Under the pieces are notes generated by a model. That model did not search any database, was not told where the DNA came from, and was given only the letters and a program-made list of their open reading frames with translations. Source: Shinella zoogloeoides (lineage in GTDB: Bacteria; Pseudomonadota; Alphaproteobacteria; Rhizobiales; Rhizobiaceae). Taken from it: a stretch of DNA of 64,000 nt. This document shows, one piece after another, positions 1-9,729 of the stretch. Location: assembly GCF_030733845.1 (NCBI RefSeq), contig NZ_CP132311.1, forward strand, positions 3,539,501-3,603,500, in the 5' to 3' direction. Every line of letters starts with the position of its first letter. The first letter of the stretch is position 1. Position numbers and translations under genes: made by a program.

Positions 1-2
1 GG

Positions 3-659
3 CTGCATCTGCCCCTCGTGCGCGTGCCGGGCATCGACGGCACGAAGACGCCGGTCGAGGAGCGCATCGACTGCGACGCAAGCGCCTTCGCGCGAAACAA
101 CGGCCGCACCATCCTGCCCGGCGAATACGGCTGCTACCGCAGCCACCTGAAGGCGCTTTCCGCCTTCCTCGAAACGGGCGAGCCTGCCGCCGTGATCGTC
201 GAGGACGATATCGAGCTGACGGCAGATCTCGTCAGCCGCGCTGAGGCCGCCGTGGATGCGCTGCCGGACGCGGACGCGATAAAGCTGTTCAACCACCGCA
301 TCGTCGGCTTCCGTCCTAGTGCGAGCTCCAGTGCCGGCGACGAGATCGGCCGCACGACGCATGGCCCCCAGGGCTCGGCCGCCTGCTACGCCGTGACGCG
401 CGCCGGCGCGGCAAGGCTGATCGACGGGCTAAAGGTCATGCAATATCCCTGGGACATCGCGCTCGAGCGCGGCTGGGCCTTCGGCGGACGCATCTACACG
501 ACGCGCAGGGATGTCGCGGCTCCCAAGCGCGACAGCACCACAATTGCGACACGGTCGGCGTACAGAGCCGCGAAATTCCCCTGGTGGAGACGTCTGAGGA
601 CCCATGGCATCCGTATCATCGAAACCCTGCGCAGGATCGCCTATGCCTTTGGCCGCTGA
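3..659 (+). CDS. Glycosyltransferase family 25 (LPS biosynthesis type), 5' end cut by window
   Basis: The reading frame is open to the first bases of the window, so the N-terminus (probably about 40 residues) lies outside. The visible part has the GT25 hallmarks: a short VPGIDG segment, the GEYGCYRSHLKAL block, and an acidic AVIVEDDIEL strand that resembles the metal/nucleotide-binding motif, followed by a GSAACYAVTRAGAARL segment. GT25 enzymes add galactose or related sugars to LPS cores or surface glycans. The C-terminus is rich in Arg and aromatics, consistent with membrane association. It is the first visible gene of a + strand polysaccharide group, and the next gene probably starts inside its last codons. 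Acceptor and sugar are unknown. Confidence 0.82.
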   Translation: MHLPLVRVPGIDGTKTPVEERIDCDASAFARNNGRTILPGEYGCYRSHLKALSAFLETGEPAAVIVEDDIELTADLVSRAEAAVDALPDADAIKLFNHRIVGFRPSASSSAGDEIGRTTHGPQGSAACYAVTRAGAARLIDGLKVMQYPWDIALERGWAFGGRIYTTRRDVAAPKRDSTTIATRSAYRAAKFPWWRRLRTHGIRIIETLRRIAYAFGR

Positions 660-1944
660 CCTCGGGGGACGGGCCGGCGCGCGCTCGCTCCTCCCCGCGG
701 CGCTCTGGGCGCTGCTCGCCTCCGCCATGTTGGTCGAGAGCGACATCTACCGCTACATCACCCTCGCCTTCGCCATCTTCGCCCTGGTCCGGCACAAGCT
801 TGAAGTGCGCCAGGTCTCGCGCGACTGGCTCGCCCTCCTCTGCTACGCCTGGGCGGTCTATGCGCTCGTCCGCTTCGTGCTCGGCATCGTCCTCTACGAT
901 CAGAAGGGAACGTCGGAATGGCTTTATGCCTTCCCGGCACTGTTCCCGCTCGTCGGCGTCGCGCTCTACGCCACGCGGCGCTCGCTTTTTGCGGCGGGCA
1001 CCCTGCTTCTCGCCTGCGGCCTCGCCGGGCTCCTCGCCACGCTGGATTTCGGCACGATCTTCGCGGGGGAGCGCGCCGCGCCGCTGTTCCACCACAACCC
1101 TATCCATGCCGGCGTCGGCGGTTCCATGCTGTTCCTGACGTCCGTGTTCTGGCTGCTCCATGCCGCAGAGACCGGACGCCTCGCCGGGCGGCTGAAATGG
1201 CCCATGCTGGCGCTCGGCCTCGCAACGGCCGCGCTCAGCCTGATCGGCGTGCTCGGCGCGCAGTCGAAGGGCGCCTGGCTGGCGCTGGCCGCGACGATGG
1301 GCTTCATGGCCCTCCTGTCGCTCTATCATCTTGCCGGCCGCTGGCGGCTCCACCTGCTCGGCGGGCTTATCGTGCTGGCGGTCGCCGTCGCGGCCGCCGC
1401 CGCGCCCTATGTGGTCAAGGTCGCCGGCTCTACCGCCGACGCCGTCCTCACCATGCTGGACACCGCGCTCACGACGAAGGACCCGGTGGGCGCCATGCAG
1501 GCGACGATCGCGGACGAGACCGTGCCCTCCGCCATGCGCGAACGCCTGATGCTCTGGTCGAACGCGCTGGAGCTGATCGGGCAGTCGCCGCTCGTCGGCT
1601 GGGGCAATGCCTGGCTCGGCGAATGGAAGCGGACCACCTATGCCGATGTCGGCTACACGCTGCTGCATAACGGATATCTCGAAATCCTCGTGCGCCACGG
1701 CCTGTTCGGGCTCGCCGTCCTCTCGGTCTTCGTCCTCGCCGCGGCAGGCCGCGTTAACGCGGCCCATCGCGAGGGCCGCATCGGCGCCAGCACGGCCGCC
1801 TACCTCTACAGCATGAGCTTCTTCTTCTTCGCCACGATCACCACCAATTCCAACAACCGCCTGGCGCTCGGCGAGAGCTTCTTCCTGCTTGCCGGCGGCG
1901 CGGTTTTCGCGATCCTGCTTGCAAGACGCCCGCAATCCTCGTGA
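643..1944 (+). CDS. O-antigen ligase / polymerase family membrane protein (Wzy_C)
   Basis: A roughly 433-residue polytopic membrane protein with about 10-12 hydrophobic segments. Near the C-terminus, after a long periplasmic loop, it carries the Wzy_C-type signature HNGYLEILVRHGLFG, whose His is conserved in O-antigen ligases (WaaL) and polymerases (Wzy). Such proteins transfer or polymerise undecaprenyl-linked glycans on the periplasmic face. I prefer the ATG at 643, which has AGGA six bases upstream and overlaps the GT25 gene by 17 bases; an ATG at 604 in the same frame has its GAGGA only three bases away. Ligase and polymerase cannot be separated by eye. The 828-residue protein at 15029 is another polymerase candidate. 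Confidence 0.82.
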   Translation: MPLAADLGGRAGARSLLPAALWALLASAMLVESDIYRYITLAFAIFALVRHKLEVRQVSRDWLALLCYAWAVYALVRFVLGIVLYDQKGTSEWLYAFPALFPLVGVALYATRRSLFAAGTLLLACGLAGLLATLDFGTIFAGERAAPLFHHNPIHAGVGGSMLFLTSVFWLLHAAETGRLAGRLKWPMLALGLATAALSLIGVLGAQSKGAWLALAATMGFMALLSLYHLAGRWRLHLLGGLIVLAVAVAAAAAPYVVKVAGSTADAVLTMLDTALTTKDPVGAMQATIADETVPSAMRERLMLWSNALELIGQSPLVGWGNAWLGEWKRTTYADVGYTLLHNGYLEILVRHGLFGLAVLSVFVLAAAGRVNAAHREGRIGASTAAYLYSMSFFFFATITTNSNNRLALGESFFLLAGGAVFAILLARRPQSS

Positions 1945-2032
1945 ACGCGCACTAGAAGATGGCGGCAAACTGCCCTATGGAAGCCGGAAACCGCAGATAT
2001 CCCGCCAGCAGGAACCCTGGACCAAACACCCA

Positions 2033-2599
2033 ATGTCGTTGAAGCGTGCATTCGATGTCACCGTTGCAAGCGTGGCCCTCCTCGTCTTCGCCGTGCCGAT
2101 GGCCATCGTCGCGCTGGCGGTGCGCCTGACGTCGCCGGGGCCGGCGCTCTACTGGTCGGACCGGGTGGGGCGCGACAACCACCTGTTCTCCATGCCGAAG
2201 TTCCGCACCATGCGCACCGACGCCCCGGTGGTCGCCACGCATCTCCTGACGGATGCGAACCGCCACCTGACGCCGATCGGCGGCTTCCTGCGCAAGACGA
2301 GCCTCGACGAACTGCCGCAGCTCTGGTGCATCGTGAAGGGCGAGATGAGCCTCGTCGGCCCGCGGCCCGCGCTGTTCAACCAGGACGACCTGGTCGCGGC
2401 GCGCACGGCGCTCGGCGTGCACCGGCTGGCACCGGGCCTTACCGGCTGGGCGCAGGTGAACGGGCGGGACGAACTGACCGTGACCGAGAAGGTGGCGCTG
2501 GACGCGGAATACCGCGCAAGGCAAAGCTTTTCTTTCGATTTGCGCATCCTGCTGATGACCGCCATAAAAGTGACGGGTGCAGCAGGCGTGTCGCACTGA
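2033..2599 (+). CDS. Bacterial sugar transferase (undecaprenyl-phosphate sugar-1-phosphate transferase)
   Basis: A 188-residue PF02397-type enzyme that starts polysaccharide repeat-unit assembly by moving a sugar-1-phosphate from a UDP sugar to undecaprenyl phosphate at the inner membrane. It begins with one hydrophobic segment (residues 8-30) and then shows the family blocks [23 protein letters not shown] and SLVGPRPAL, ending with [12 protein letters not shown]. The short form lacks the extra N-terminal membrane bundle of WbaP. The start is the ATG of MSLKRAFDV, which matches the usual family N-terminus; an upstream in-frame start would add 48 atypical residues. With the next gene it could initiate on a 6-deoxy-HexNAc (QuiNAc-like) sugar, as WreU does in Rhizobium etli; that is inference. 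Confidence 0.88.
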   Translation: MSLKRAFDVTVASVALLVFAVPMAIVALAVRLTSPGPALYWSDRVGRDNHLFSMPKFRTMRTDAPVVATHLLTDANRHLTPIGGFLRKTSLDELPQLWCIVKGEMSLVGPRPALFNQDDLVAARTALGVHRLAPGLTGWAQVNGRDELTVTEKVALDAEYRARQSFSFDLRILLMTAIKVTGAAGVSH

Positions 2600-2647
2600 T
2601 CCACGGACGATGCGTGGAGTTCAGCAATTTGGAGCGTGCGTAAGACG

Positions 2648-4579
2648 ATGACAGGCACCACCCTAACCGATCACCGCCTGGTCCGGGACATCCGCGAGCG
2701 CCTGGTCGAGATTCCGCGCCTGTGGAAGCGCCTCCTGATGATCGGCATCGACATCGCCGCGCTGATGATCGCGCTCTGGGCGAGCTACGCCATCCGGCTT
2801 GCCCAGTGGATGCCGGCGCTGACGACGGAGCGGCTGGTCCTTGCCATCTGTGCCGCCGCGGTGGCGATACCCTTCTTCATCAAGCTCGGGCTCTATCGCT
2901 CCGTCATCCGCTACCTGCCGGACGCCGCCATCTGGACGATCCTGCGTGCCATGCTGATGGCCACGATGAGCTGGGTGATCATCATCTTCCTGATGGAGAT
3001 GGCGGGACAGGGCATCGTGCCGCGCTCCGTGCCGTTCCTCTATTTCGTGCTCGGCACGCTTCTCATCGGCGGCATCCGCTTCGCCGCCAAGTGGATCCTC
3101 AACCAGGGCACCGGCCTTCGCCGCGACGAGGACCCGATCTTCATCTACGGCACCGGCCCCACCGCCGCGCAGCTCGCCCGCGCCCTCAAGGGCCACGGCA
3201 ACCGCTTCGTCATGGGGCTCATCGACGACGACCCGGCCAACCACGGCCGCGACATCGCCGGCTATCGGGTGTTTCCGTCCAGCGACCTGCCGGGCCTGAT
3301 CGACCGCTACGGCATCAAGGAGATCGTGCTCAGCATGTCCGCCATCCCGGCCGAGACCCGGCAGGCGGTGATCGCGCGGGTCACCGGGCTCGGCGTGCGC
3401 GTGCGCACCCTTCCCGACATTTCCGACATCGTGGACGGCAAGTACATCGTCAACCAGATCCGCGAGATTGAGCTCGACGAACTGCTCGGCCGCTCCTTCA
3501 TCCCCGCCGACAAGGAGCTCCTAAACCAGGCGCTGACCGGCAAGATCGTCATGGTCACCGGGGCGGGCGGCTCGATCGGCTCGGAATTGTGTCGCCTGAT
3601 CATCCGCTGGAAGCCGAAGAAGCTCGTGCTGCTGGAGGCGAGCGAATTCGCGCTCTACAAGATCGAGCAGGAGCTGCTTGCCGCCGGCGACCATGCCGTC
3701 GTGCCGGTGCTGGGCTCGGTGACGGATGAAAGCCTGATGCGGCGCGCCATCCGCTCGCACGGCGTGCAGGTGCTCTACCACGCGGCTGCCCACAAGCATG
3801 TGCCGCTGGTCGAGGCCAACGTGCTGGAAGGCATCCACAACAACGTCTTCGGCACGCTGACCGTGGCGCGCACGGCGGCGGAAGAGAAGATCGAGAGCTT
3901 CGTGCTGATCTCCTCCGACAAGGCGGTGCGCCCGACCAACGTCATGGGTGCGACGAAGCGCTGGGCCGAACTGATCGTGCGGCAGATGGCGATCGAGGCG
4001 CAGGCGCGCGGCGACAGGCAGACCTTCTGCGCCGTGCGCTTCGGCAACGTGATCGGCTCGAACGGCTCCGTCGTGCCGCTGTTCAAGCAGCAGATCGCCA
4101 AGGGCGGCCCCGTCACCATCACCGACCTCGACATGACGCGCTACTTCATGTCGATCCCGGAGGCGGCCGAGCTCATCGTGCAGGCCGGCGCGCTCTCGGC
4201 CGGCGGCGACGTGTTCCTGCTCGACATGGGCGAGCCTGTGCGCATCGGCGACCTTGCGGAAAACATGATCCGCCTCGCCGGCTTCCAGGTGCGCAACGCC
4301 AAGAACCCGGACAGCGGCATCGCCATCGAGGTGATCGGCATCCGGCCGGGCGAGAAGCTCTACGAGGAACTGTTCTACGATCGCGACAACGCGCAGCCAA
4401 CCCGCCACCCCAAGATCCTGCGCGCCGATTCGGCCGCCATCGCGCGCTACGACATGGAGGCATCGCTGCGCAATCTGGCGGCCGCGATCGCGGCGGAAGA
4501 CGAGGCAGAGGCGAAGAAGCTGCTGTTCGCCCTGATCAGCGGCGAAAACGCGCCGGAGCAGGCAACCTCCTTCGGCTGA
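2648..4579 (+). CDS. WbpM/FlaA1-type nucleotide-sugar 4,6-dehydratase (membrane-bound long form)
   Basis: A 643-residue member of the CapD/WbpM/PglF family that converts UDP-GlcNAc to a UDP-4-keto-6-deoxy sugar. It has four N-terminal membrane helices, a middle Rossmann-like domain ([10 protein letters not shown]), and a C-terminal SDR dehydratase with GAGGSIGSE at about 305-313. The catalytic SDK is at about 423-425, and the usual Tyr of YxxxK is replaced by Met (MGATK, about 433-437), as is normal in long-form WbpM enzymes. It is the only 4,6-dehydratase in the locus, so it may feed both a QuiNAc branch and the legionaminate branch encoded opposite. A GTG at 2636 is an alternative start, but GGAG is only one base from it. 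The strand's terminator follows. Confidence 0.9.
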   Translation: MTGTTLTDHRLVRDIRERLVEIPRLWKRLLMIGIDIAALMIALWASYAIRLAQWMPALTTERLVLAICAAAVAIPFFIKLGLYRSVIRYLPDAAIWTILRAMLMATMSWVIIIFLMEMAGQGIVPRSVPFLYFVLGTLLIGGIRFAAKWILNQGTGLRRDEDPIFIYGTGPTAAQLARALKGHGNRFVMGLIDDDPANHGRDIAGYRVFPSSDLPGLIDRYGIKEIVLSMSAIPAETRQAVIARVTGLGVRVRTLPDISDIVDGKYIVNQIREIELDELLGRSFIPADKELLNQALTGKIVMVTGAGGSIGSELCRLIIRWKPKKLVLLEASEFALYKIEQELLAAGDHAVVPVLGSVTDESLMRRAIRSHGVQVLYHAAAHKHVPLVEANVLEGIHNNVFGTLTVARTAAEEKIESFVLISSDKAVRPTNVMGATKRWAELIVRQMAIEAQARGDRQTFCAVRFGNVIGSNGSVVPLFKQQIAKGGPVTITDLDMTRYFMSIPEAAELIVQAGALSAGGDVFLLDMGEPVRIGDLAENMIRLAGFQVRNAKNPDSGIAIEVIGIRPGEKLYEELFYDRDNAQPTRHPKILRADSAAIARYDMEASLRNLAAAIAAEDEAEAKKLLFALISGENAPEQATSFG

Positions 4580-4601
4580 CGAGACGATGCCCGGAAACGA
4601 G

Positions 4602-4641
4602 AGCGGCGGCGCATGTCCCGGACCTGCGCCGCCGCTTTTTT
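4602..4641 (+). terminator. Rho-independent terminator of the + strand polysaccharide genes
   Basis: A perfect 12-bp stem (4602-4613 with 4625-4636, GC-rich) with an 11-base loop runs straight into a T tract. It sits 23 bases past the dehydratase stop and 14 bases before the end of the opposing operon. The T tract is only on the + side, so it mainly ends + strand transcription, though the hairpin may also slow the convergent transcript. Confidence 0.9.
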
Positions 4642-4654
4642 CGTTTGGGAACGA

Positions 4655-6121
4655 TCAGCGCAAGAGCGATTTCAGCGTGGAAATGACGCGGTCGAGCTGT
4701 TCCTCGGACATATTGGAGCCCGAGGGCAGGCAGATGCCGCGCTCGAAGAGATCGTCCGAGACGGAGCTGTTGCCGGCCGTGAAATAGCGCGTGCCGGCAA
4801 AGACGGGCTGGAGGTGCATCGGCTTCCAGACCGGGCGGGCCTCGATCATCTCGCCGGCGAGCCGCTTGATGATGCCGGCGCTGTCATGGGCGGCGGAGGG
4901 CGAGACGGTCGCCGTGGTCAGCCAGCGGTTGGAAAAGCTCCAGTCCGGTTCGGGCATCCACTCGAGGAGGCCGGCATCGGCAAGACCGTCGCGGTAGCGC
5001 TCGAAGACCCCGCGCCGCGCGGCGACGCGCTCTTCGAGGACACGCAGCTGGCCGCGGCCGACCCCCGCCAGGATGTTGCTCATGCGGTAGTTGTAGCCGA
5101 TCTCGCTGTGCTCGTAGTGCGGCGCCGGATCGCGCGCCTGCGTGGCGAGGAAGCGGGCCCGCGCGACGATCTCCTTGTCGTCGGAGACCAGCATGCCGCC
5201 GCCCGACGTGGTGATGATCTTGTTGCCGTTGAAGGAGAAGACGCCGACCTTGCCGAAGGTGCCGCTCTGGCGTCCCTTGTAGGTGGCGCCCAGCGATTCG
5301 GCGGCATCCTCCAGCACCGGCACGCCATAGGACGTGCACAGGTCGAGAATGGGATCCATGTCGGCACTCTGGCCGTAGAGATTGACGACGATGACCGCCT
5401 TCGGCCGCCAGCCTTCCGCGGCCGCCGTGGCAAGGGCGCGCTCGAGCGCCTTCGGGCACATGTTCCAGCTCGTCTCTTCCGAATCGATGAAGACCGGCTC
5501 GGCGCCCTGGTAGACGATGGGATTGGCGCTCGCCGCGAAAGTCAGCGTGGAGCAGAACACCTTGTCGCCCGGGCCGACGCCGAGGAGGCGAAGGCCGAGA
5601 TGGATGGCCGCCGTGCCGGAAGAGACGGCCGCGCCATGGGCGGAGCCGACGAAGGCGCAAAGCTCCGTTTCGAAGGCATCGACATTGGGGCCGAGCGGCG
5701 CGATCCAGTTGGTCAGGAACGCCTGTTCGACGAAATCCCGCTCGCTGTCGCCGATATGCGGCGTCGACAGGAGAACCTGCTCGTCGATGTCGCGCCGCAT
5801 CAGCAGCTTGACGGCCCTACCCTCGCCGTCAACGAGCGGCAGGTGGCTGATCCCGTGGTGGTTCATCAGTTCGAGCGCGGCGCGGCGCGTGACGCCGAGC
5901 GGCGCGGTAATGCACCTGGCCGCCGGCAGCACCTCGATCGTCTCGTCGAGGCCGTGGCCCGCAAGAATGAGGCGGCGAAGATCACCGTCCGTTATCGCCC
6001 GGTCCAGCACGCCCTCGTCAGAGACCAGAAGGAGGATGCCGAGACCCGCCTGCTCCAGGCGGCTCATCGCGTCCCGAAGGGTCGCCTTTCGCGGAACGAT
6101 CAGTTCTTTGACCTCTGTCAC
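4655..6121 (-). CDS. DegT/DnrJ/EryC1 sugar aminotransferase with N-terminal CBS pair
   Basis: A 488-residue fusion. Residues 1-115 form a tandem CBS module with the TDGDLRR nucleotide-binding motif (44-50). Residues 124-488 are a PLP-dependent sugar aminotransferase: SSGTAAIH (167-174), Asp272 in LEDAAES for the PLP nitrogen, and Schiff-base Lys301 in FNGNKIITTSGGG. The enzyme would aminate a 4-keto-6-deoxy nucleotide sugar, as LegC or PglE do. Ordinary LegC/PglE proteins lack CBS domains, so an adenine- or cytidine-nucleotide or CMP-sugar sensor is plausible but unproven. It is the last gene of the long - strand operon, one base after the acetyltransferase gene. Confidence 0.88.
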   Translation of the reverse strand: MTEVKELIVPRKATLRDAMSRLEQAGLGILLLVSDEGVLDRAITDGDLRRLILAGHGLDETIEVLPAARCITAPLGVTRRAALELMNHHGISHLPLVDGEGRAVKLLMRRDIDEQVLLSTPHIGDSERDFVEQAFLTNWIAPLGPNVDAFETELCAFVGSAHGAAVSSGTAAIHLGLRLLGVGPGDKVFCSTLTFAASANPIVYQGAEPVFIDSEETSWNMCPKALERALATAAAEGWRPKAVIVVNLYGQSADMDPILDLCTSYGVPVLEDAAESLGATYKGRQSGTFGKVGVFSFNGNKIITTSGGGMLVSDDKEIVARARFLATQARDPAPHYEHSEIGYNYRMSNILAGVGRGQLRVLEERVAARRGVFERYRDGLADAGLLEWMPEPDWSFSNRWLTTATVSPSAAHDSAGIIKRLAGEMIEARPVWKPMHLQPVFAGTRYFTAGNSSVSDDLFERGICLPSGSNMSEEQLDRVISTLKSLLR

Positions 6122-6122
6122 C

Positions 6123-6746
6123 TTAGCCTCTGCTCATTTCCCGCGCGGGCGTGCCAATGAAGGTGCCGGCGTTCTCTATCGATCTTGTTACCACGGCACC
6201 CGCTCCGACCACCACATCGCTGGCGAGCGTCAGGCCCGGCAGGATCACCGCCCCGGCGCCGATGAGCACCCGGTCTCCGGCCGTGACCCCGCCTCCCAGC
6301 ACCGCGCCCGGCGCGATATGGCAGAACGCGCCCAGGACGCAGTCGTGATCGACGATGGCGCCATGGTTGACGATGGTTCCCGCCCCGACGCTTGCGTCCG
6401 GCCCGACGACGGCCGATGCGGCGACAAATGCCCCCTCTTCCACCCGCGCCGAGGATGCGATCGCGCTTTTGGGATGGACGACGGTCAACGGCCGGGCGCC
6501 GCCTGCGGCGATCTCCGCGGATCGGCGGCTTCGCACGGCATTCGTTCCGATCGCCACATGGAAAAAGCCCTCCGCAAGGTCTGCGACGGGTTCGACCACG
6601 ATCCCTGCAACGCCAGCGCCGACCCGGGCAGGATTGTCGTCGAAAAGCCGCACAGCGATCTCGTCACCGAGAAGCGCTCGCAGCGCGTCGATCACGACCT
6701 TCGCATGTCCCCCGGCCCCGAAAACGTGAACCTTCTCAATAGGCAT
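6123..6746 (-). CDS. Sugar O/N-acetyltransferase, NeuD/PglD/LegH family (left-handed beta helix)
   Basis: A 207-residue protein with an N-terminal UDP-sugar-binding Rossmann fold (FGAGGHAKVV, 9-18) followed by hexapeptide repeats of a left-handed beta helix. His134 in IVDHDCV aligns with catalytic His125 of Campylobacter PglD. The role fits N-acetylation of the 4-amino group produced by the neighbouring aminotransferase, using acetyl-CoA; the NeuD-type O-acetylation of nonulosonates is the alternative. The gene overlaps the 2-epimerase gene by 11 bases and is followed directly by the CBS-aminotransferase gene, which supports the aminotransferase-acetyltransferase pairing. Confidence 0.88.
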   Translation of the reverse strand: MPIEKVHVFGAGGHAKVVIDALRALLGDEIAVRLFDDNPARVGAGVAGIVVEPVADLAEGFFHVAIGTNAVRSRRSAEIAAGGARPLTVVHPKSAIASSARVEEGAFVAASAVVGPDASVGAGTIVNHGAIVDHDCVLGAFCHIAPGAVLGGGVTAGDRVLIGAGAVILPGLTLASDVVVGAGAVVTRSIENAGTFIGTPAREMSRG

Positions 6747-7872
6747 TAAATTTTCTCAAGGCCTGGGGGTCGAGTGGTATCGATGCCAGAAGCGCCGCGA
6801 TGCGCGGTGCGCTCGCCCCGTCGCCATAGACGTTGCACGGTTCCAGTCGCCCGCGCGCCAGGACTTCACGGATGCTCCTGGAAAGCCCTTCGTCCGCCTG
6901 CGCCACGTCCGTCACGTTGCGGTTACGCTCGCGAAGGTTCTGCCGCGAGCCGATATTGACGACGGGCGTGCCGAAGCTGCCGGCCTCGATTATACCGGCG
7001 CTGGAATTGCCGATCATCAGGTCGGCAGCGGCCATCCAGGAAATGAAGTCCCCGCGCGGGAAATGCGTGACGAGGCGAAGATCGGGATGAGATGCCGCCG
7101 CCTGCAGGGCCGCGCGAACATGCTCTCCGCCGGCGTCCGAATTCGGCATCAGCGCCACGACCTGGCAGCCGGCCGCAAACAGGCCGGCAAGGATCGCTTC
7201 GGTTTCCCGCGCCATCGAGCCCGCATCCTGCACCACGGGATGATGAACGAGGAGGGCGACGGGCGGGGAAGGATCGAGCCGGAGGGAGGCGAAAAGCTCT
7301 GCACGCGGCACCGCGGCGCCGTCGCGAAGGCCGTCAAGGCCGGGCGCGCCCACCGCCCAGACCCGGTCGTCGCGCTCTCCCATCCGGATGAGGCGCTGGC
7401 GCGCGTCTTCCGTCGAAGTGAAATGGAAGTGCGCCAGCTTGGAAATTGCGTGCCGGATCGGCTCGTCGACCGTTCCCGACCGTTCGCCGCCATGGATATG
7501 CACGATTGCGATATTCTCATGGGTCGCCGCGATGGCAGCCGCCAGCATCTCGCCCCTGTCCCCCAGAAGCAGCACGATATCAGGCCGCTCCCGCTCGATG
7601 ACGTCGGTGAAGCCGATGAGCATGGTGCCGAGATTGCGCGCCATGGCAGTGCCGGTGTTGACGTCGAGATCGACCGGCACCTCGGCGGCGATCCTGAAGC
7701 CCGCGGCCTTGATCTCGTTCACCGTGGATCCGTAGACCGGGGAGAGGTGCATGCCGGTGACCAGGATCGAAAGCGCGAAGCCCTCGTCCGCGTCGATGGC
7801 CTTCAACGTGCGCGCCATCAGGCCGAAATCCGCCCGCGTCCCCGTGACATAGAGGATCCGGCGCTTCGTCAA
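6736..7872 (-). CDS. neuC: Hydrolysing nucleotide-sugar 2-epimerase (NeuC/LegG family)
   Basis: A 378-residue GT-B fold enzyme of the UDP-GlcNAc 2-epimerase superfamily. The hydrolysing branch is indicated by GTRADFGLM at the N-terminus, GDRGEMLAAA (104-113), HIHGGERSGTVDE (125-137) and HAISKLAH (141-148), with a C-terminal NSSAGIIEAG nucleotide-binding block. These enzymes release the free 2-epimerised sugar (ManNAc for NeuC; 2,4-diacetamido-2,4,6-trideoxymannose for LegG), the substrate of the adjacent NeuB. Given the aminotransferase and acetyltransferase next door, the LegG reaction is more likely. The start ATG overlaps the NeuB stop in an ATGA junction. Confidence 0.9.
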   Translation of the reverse strand: MTKRRILYVTGTRADFGLMARTLKAIDADEGFALSILVTGMHLSPVYGSTVNEIKAAGFRIAAEVPVDLDVNTGTAMARNLGTMLIGFTDVIERERPDIVLLLGDRGEMLAAAIAATHENIAIVHIHGGERSGTVDEPIRHAISKLAHFHFTSTEDARQRLIRMGERDDRVWAVGAPGLDGLRDGAAVPRAELFASLRLDPSPPVALLVHHPVVQDAGSMARETEAILAGLFAAGCQVVALMPNSDAGGEHVRAALQAAASHPDLRLVTHFPRGDFISWMAAADLMIGNSSAGIIEAGSFGTPVVNIGSRQNLRERNRNVTDVAQADEGLSRSIREVLARGRLEPCNVYGDGASAPRIAALLASIPLDPQALRKFNAY

Positions 7873-8909
7873 ACGAGGTCCTCCCAGGTAAGGAGGATAC
7901 GCGGCTCGAGGTCCCGCGCCGCCGTCATGCCGAGGATCTTCTCCGCATGGGCGGGCGCGATGCCGGTGCCCGGCCGCAGGAAGATGAGGTTATCGCTCGT
8001 GATCGTCTCGCCGGCGGCGACCGGCCGGCGCAGGCTGGCGCTCTTGCGCACCACGTCGCGCACCGGCAGTTCGGAGGCGTTCGGCTGCTTGACGCCGTCG
8101 CCGAGCGCGCCCTCGACGATGCGGATCTGCCGCACCATGTCGGACAATTCCTGCGGCTCCAGCGACGCCTTGTGGTCCGGTCCCGGCAGGTCGCGATCGA
8201 CGGTGAAATGCTTTTCGACGACCGACGCGCCAAGGGCGACCGCCGCGACCGAGACGGTGAGGCCCTCGGTATGATCGGAATAGCCGATGGCCGTGTTCAC
8301 GGCCTTGGCGATCGTCGCCATGGCCCGCAGGTTCGACTCTTCGGTCTTCGCCGGATAGTTGGACGTGCAGTGCAGCACCGTCAGGTCGCCGGGGCGCTCC
8401 TGGTGGCCGGCAGCGGCCCATTCCTTGCGCACGCAGGCGGCCGCATCGACCACCTCTTCCAGCGTCGCCATGCCGGTCGACAGGATGAGCGGCAGCGCCT
8501 TGCGTGCGCAAGCGCGCAGGAACGGCAGGTTGGTGATCTCGCCCGAGGGCACCTTGATACGCTTTATGTCGAGGCTGGACAGGTATTCCAGCGCTTCCTC
8601 GTCGAAGGGCGTCGACATGAATTCGATGCCGAACTTGGCGCAATGCGCGATCGCCAGATGGTGCATTTCATCGCTCAGTTCCAGCTTGCGCAGCATGCTG
8701 TGCTGGTCGCCCTCGCCGGTCTGGCGCTTCTGGTAGGCGGCGGTATCGGCACCGGGCATGGCGAGGCGGTCGGCGTTGAAGGTCTGGAACTTGACCGCAT
8801 CGGCCCCGGCCTCGGCCGCGATCTCGACGAGCTTCTTCAGAAGCTCCGGGTCGCCGTTGTGGTTCACGCCGGCTTCGGCGATGATGAAAACCTTGTCCTG
8901 CATCGTCAT
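7869..8909 (-). CDS. neuB: Nonulosonic (sialic/legionaminic) acid synthase, NeuB/LegI type
   Basis: A 346-residue PEP-dependent synthase that condenses PEP with a six-carbon amino sugar to a nine-carbon keto acid. The TIM barrel carries VNHNGD (15-20), AVKFQTF (38-44), the GYSDHTEG loop and VVEKHFTVD; an antifreeze-like SAF domain follows from about 285. The YSDHTEG version is typical of bacterial NeuB/LegI, unlike the second synthase at 23094, which has YSGHE. A clear GAGG-type ribosome site precedes the ATG, and the gap to the upstream SDR gene is only 13 bases. It lies between NeuC-like and CMP-transferase genes, which agrees with a legionaminate-like product. Confidence 0.93.
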   Translation of the reverse strand: MTMQDKVFIIAEAGVNHNGDPELLKKLVEIAAEAGADAVKFQTFNADRLAMPGADTAAYQKRQTGEGDQHSMLRKLELSDEMHHLAIAHCAKFGIEFMSTPFDEEALEYLSSLDIKRIKVPSGEITNLPFLRACARKALPLILSTGMATLEEVVDAAACVRKEWAAAGHQERPGDLTVLHCTSNYPAKTEESNLRAMATIAKAVNTAIGYSDHTEGLTVSVAAVALGASVVEKHFTVDRDLPGPDHKASLEPQELSDMVRQIRIVEGALGDGVKQPNASELPVRDVVRKSASLRRPVAAGETITSDNLIFLRPGTGIAPAHAEKILGMTAARDLEPRILLTWEDLV

Positions 8910-8922
8910 TTTCCGTCTTTCC

Positions 8923-9729
8923 TCACCAGGTCGTCCAACCGCCGTCCACCATCAGGTTCTGGCCCGTGACCCAGCCGGACAGGTCGCTCGCGAAATAGCA
9001 GACCGCGCCGATGAAATCCTCTTCCTGTCCCATGCGCTTCAGCGGCGTGCGGGCCTCGTAACGCTTCACGAAGGCCTCCGGCTGGCCGCGCGCGACACCG
9101 CCGGGGCTGATGCAGTTGACGCGCACCTCGGGCGCCATGACCGTCGAGAGCCAGCGCGTCATCTGCACGACGCCGCCCTTGCTCACCGCGTAGGCGGCCG
9201 GATTGCCCATGGCCGTGCCGTCATAGAGCGACATGTCCGGTCCGACATTACCATAGATCGAAGAGACGTTGACGATCGCGCCGTGGCCGGAGGCGCGCAG
9301 CAGCCCGCCCAGCGACTGGCTGAGATGGAAGGCCGCCGTGAGGTTCACTTCGATCGCCCGGCGCCAGGTCTCGATGGACTGCCGTTCGAATTCCGTCACC
9401 CAGCCGGTCAGGTTGCTGTCGCCGACGAAGCCGGCATTGTTGACGAGAATGTCGAGCCCGCCGAAGCGCTCCGTCAACGGAGCGGCGACGAGGTTGCGCT
9501 CCGCCTCGTTCTCAAGGTCGATGCGCATCCCCTCGATCCGGGCACCCGCCACGCGTGCGCGCAGCTCGTCGGCCGCCTTGGCCAGCGCCTCGTCCGAACG
9601 GTCAAGCAGGCAGACCGTCGCGCCGAGTTCGGCAAGGCCCGCCGCGATGGCGCGGCCGATATGGCCTGCCCCGCCGGTAACGGCCGCCACCCGCCCTTCG
9701 AGCGACATCAGTTGCTTGAACGATCTCAT
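8923..9729 (-). CDS. SDR-family oxidoreductase, PtmA-like
   Basis: A 268-residue classical short-chain dehydrogenase: TGGAGHIG (18-25) binds NAD(P), NNAG at 97-100, Ser156/157, and the catalytic YxxxK at Tyr180-Lys184, ending with the usual MVDGGWT. Its position between NeuB and CMP-transferase genes and next to a Gfo/Idh/MocA gene mirrors ptmA in the Campylobacter legionaminic-acid locus. I do not assign the exact step: it could act on the nonulosonate or on an early sugar. The ATG at 9729 overlaps the CMP-transferase stop by four bases; longer upstream frames lie inside that gene and are not used. Confidence 0.85.
   Translation of the reverse strand: MRSFKQLMSLEGRVAAVTGGAGHIGRAIAAGLAELGATVCLLDRSDEALAKAADELRARVAGARIEGMRIDLENEAERNLVAAPLTERFGGLDILVNNAGFVGDSNLTGWVTEFERQSIETWRRAIEVNLTAAFHLSQSLGGLLRASGHGAIVNVSSIYGNVGPDMSLYDGTAMGNPAAYAVSKGGVVQMTRWLSTVMAPEVRVNCISPGGVARGQPEAFVKRYEARTPLKRMGQEEDFIGAVCYFASDLSGWVTGQNLMVDGGWTTW

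Noticed and set aside
6736..7872. Non-hydrolysing UDP-GlcNAc 2-epimerase (WecB)
   Set aside because: The HIHGGERSGTVDE region and the adjacency to NeuB fit the hydrolysing NeuC/LegG branch.
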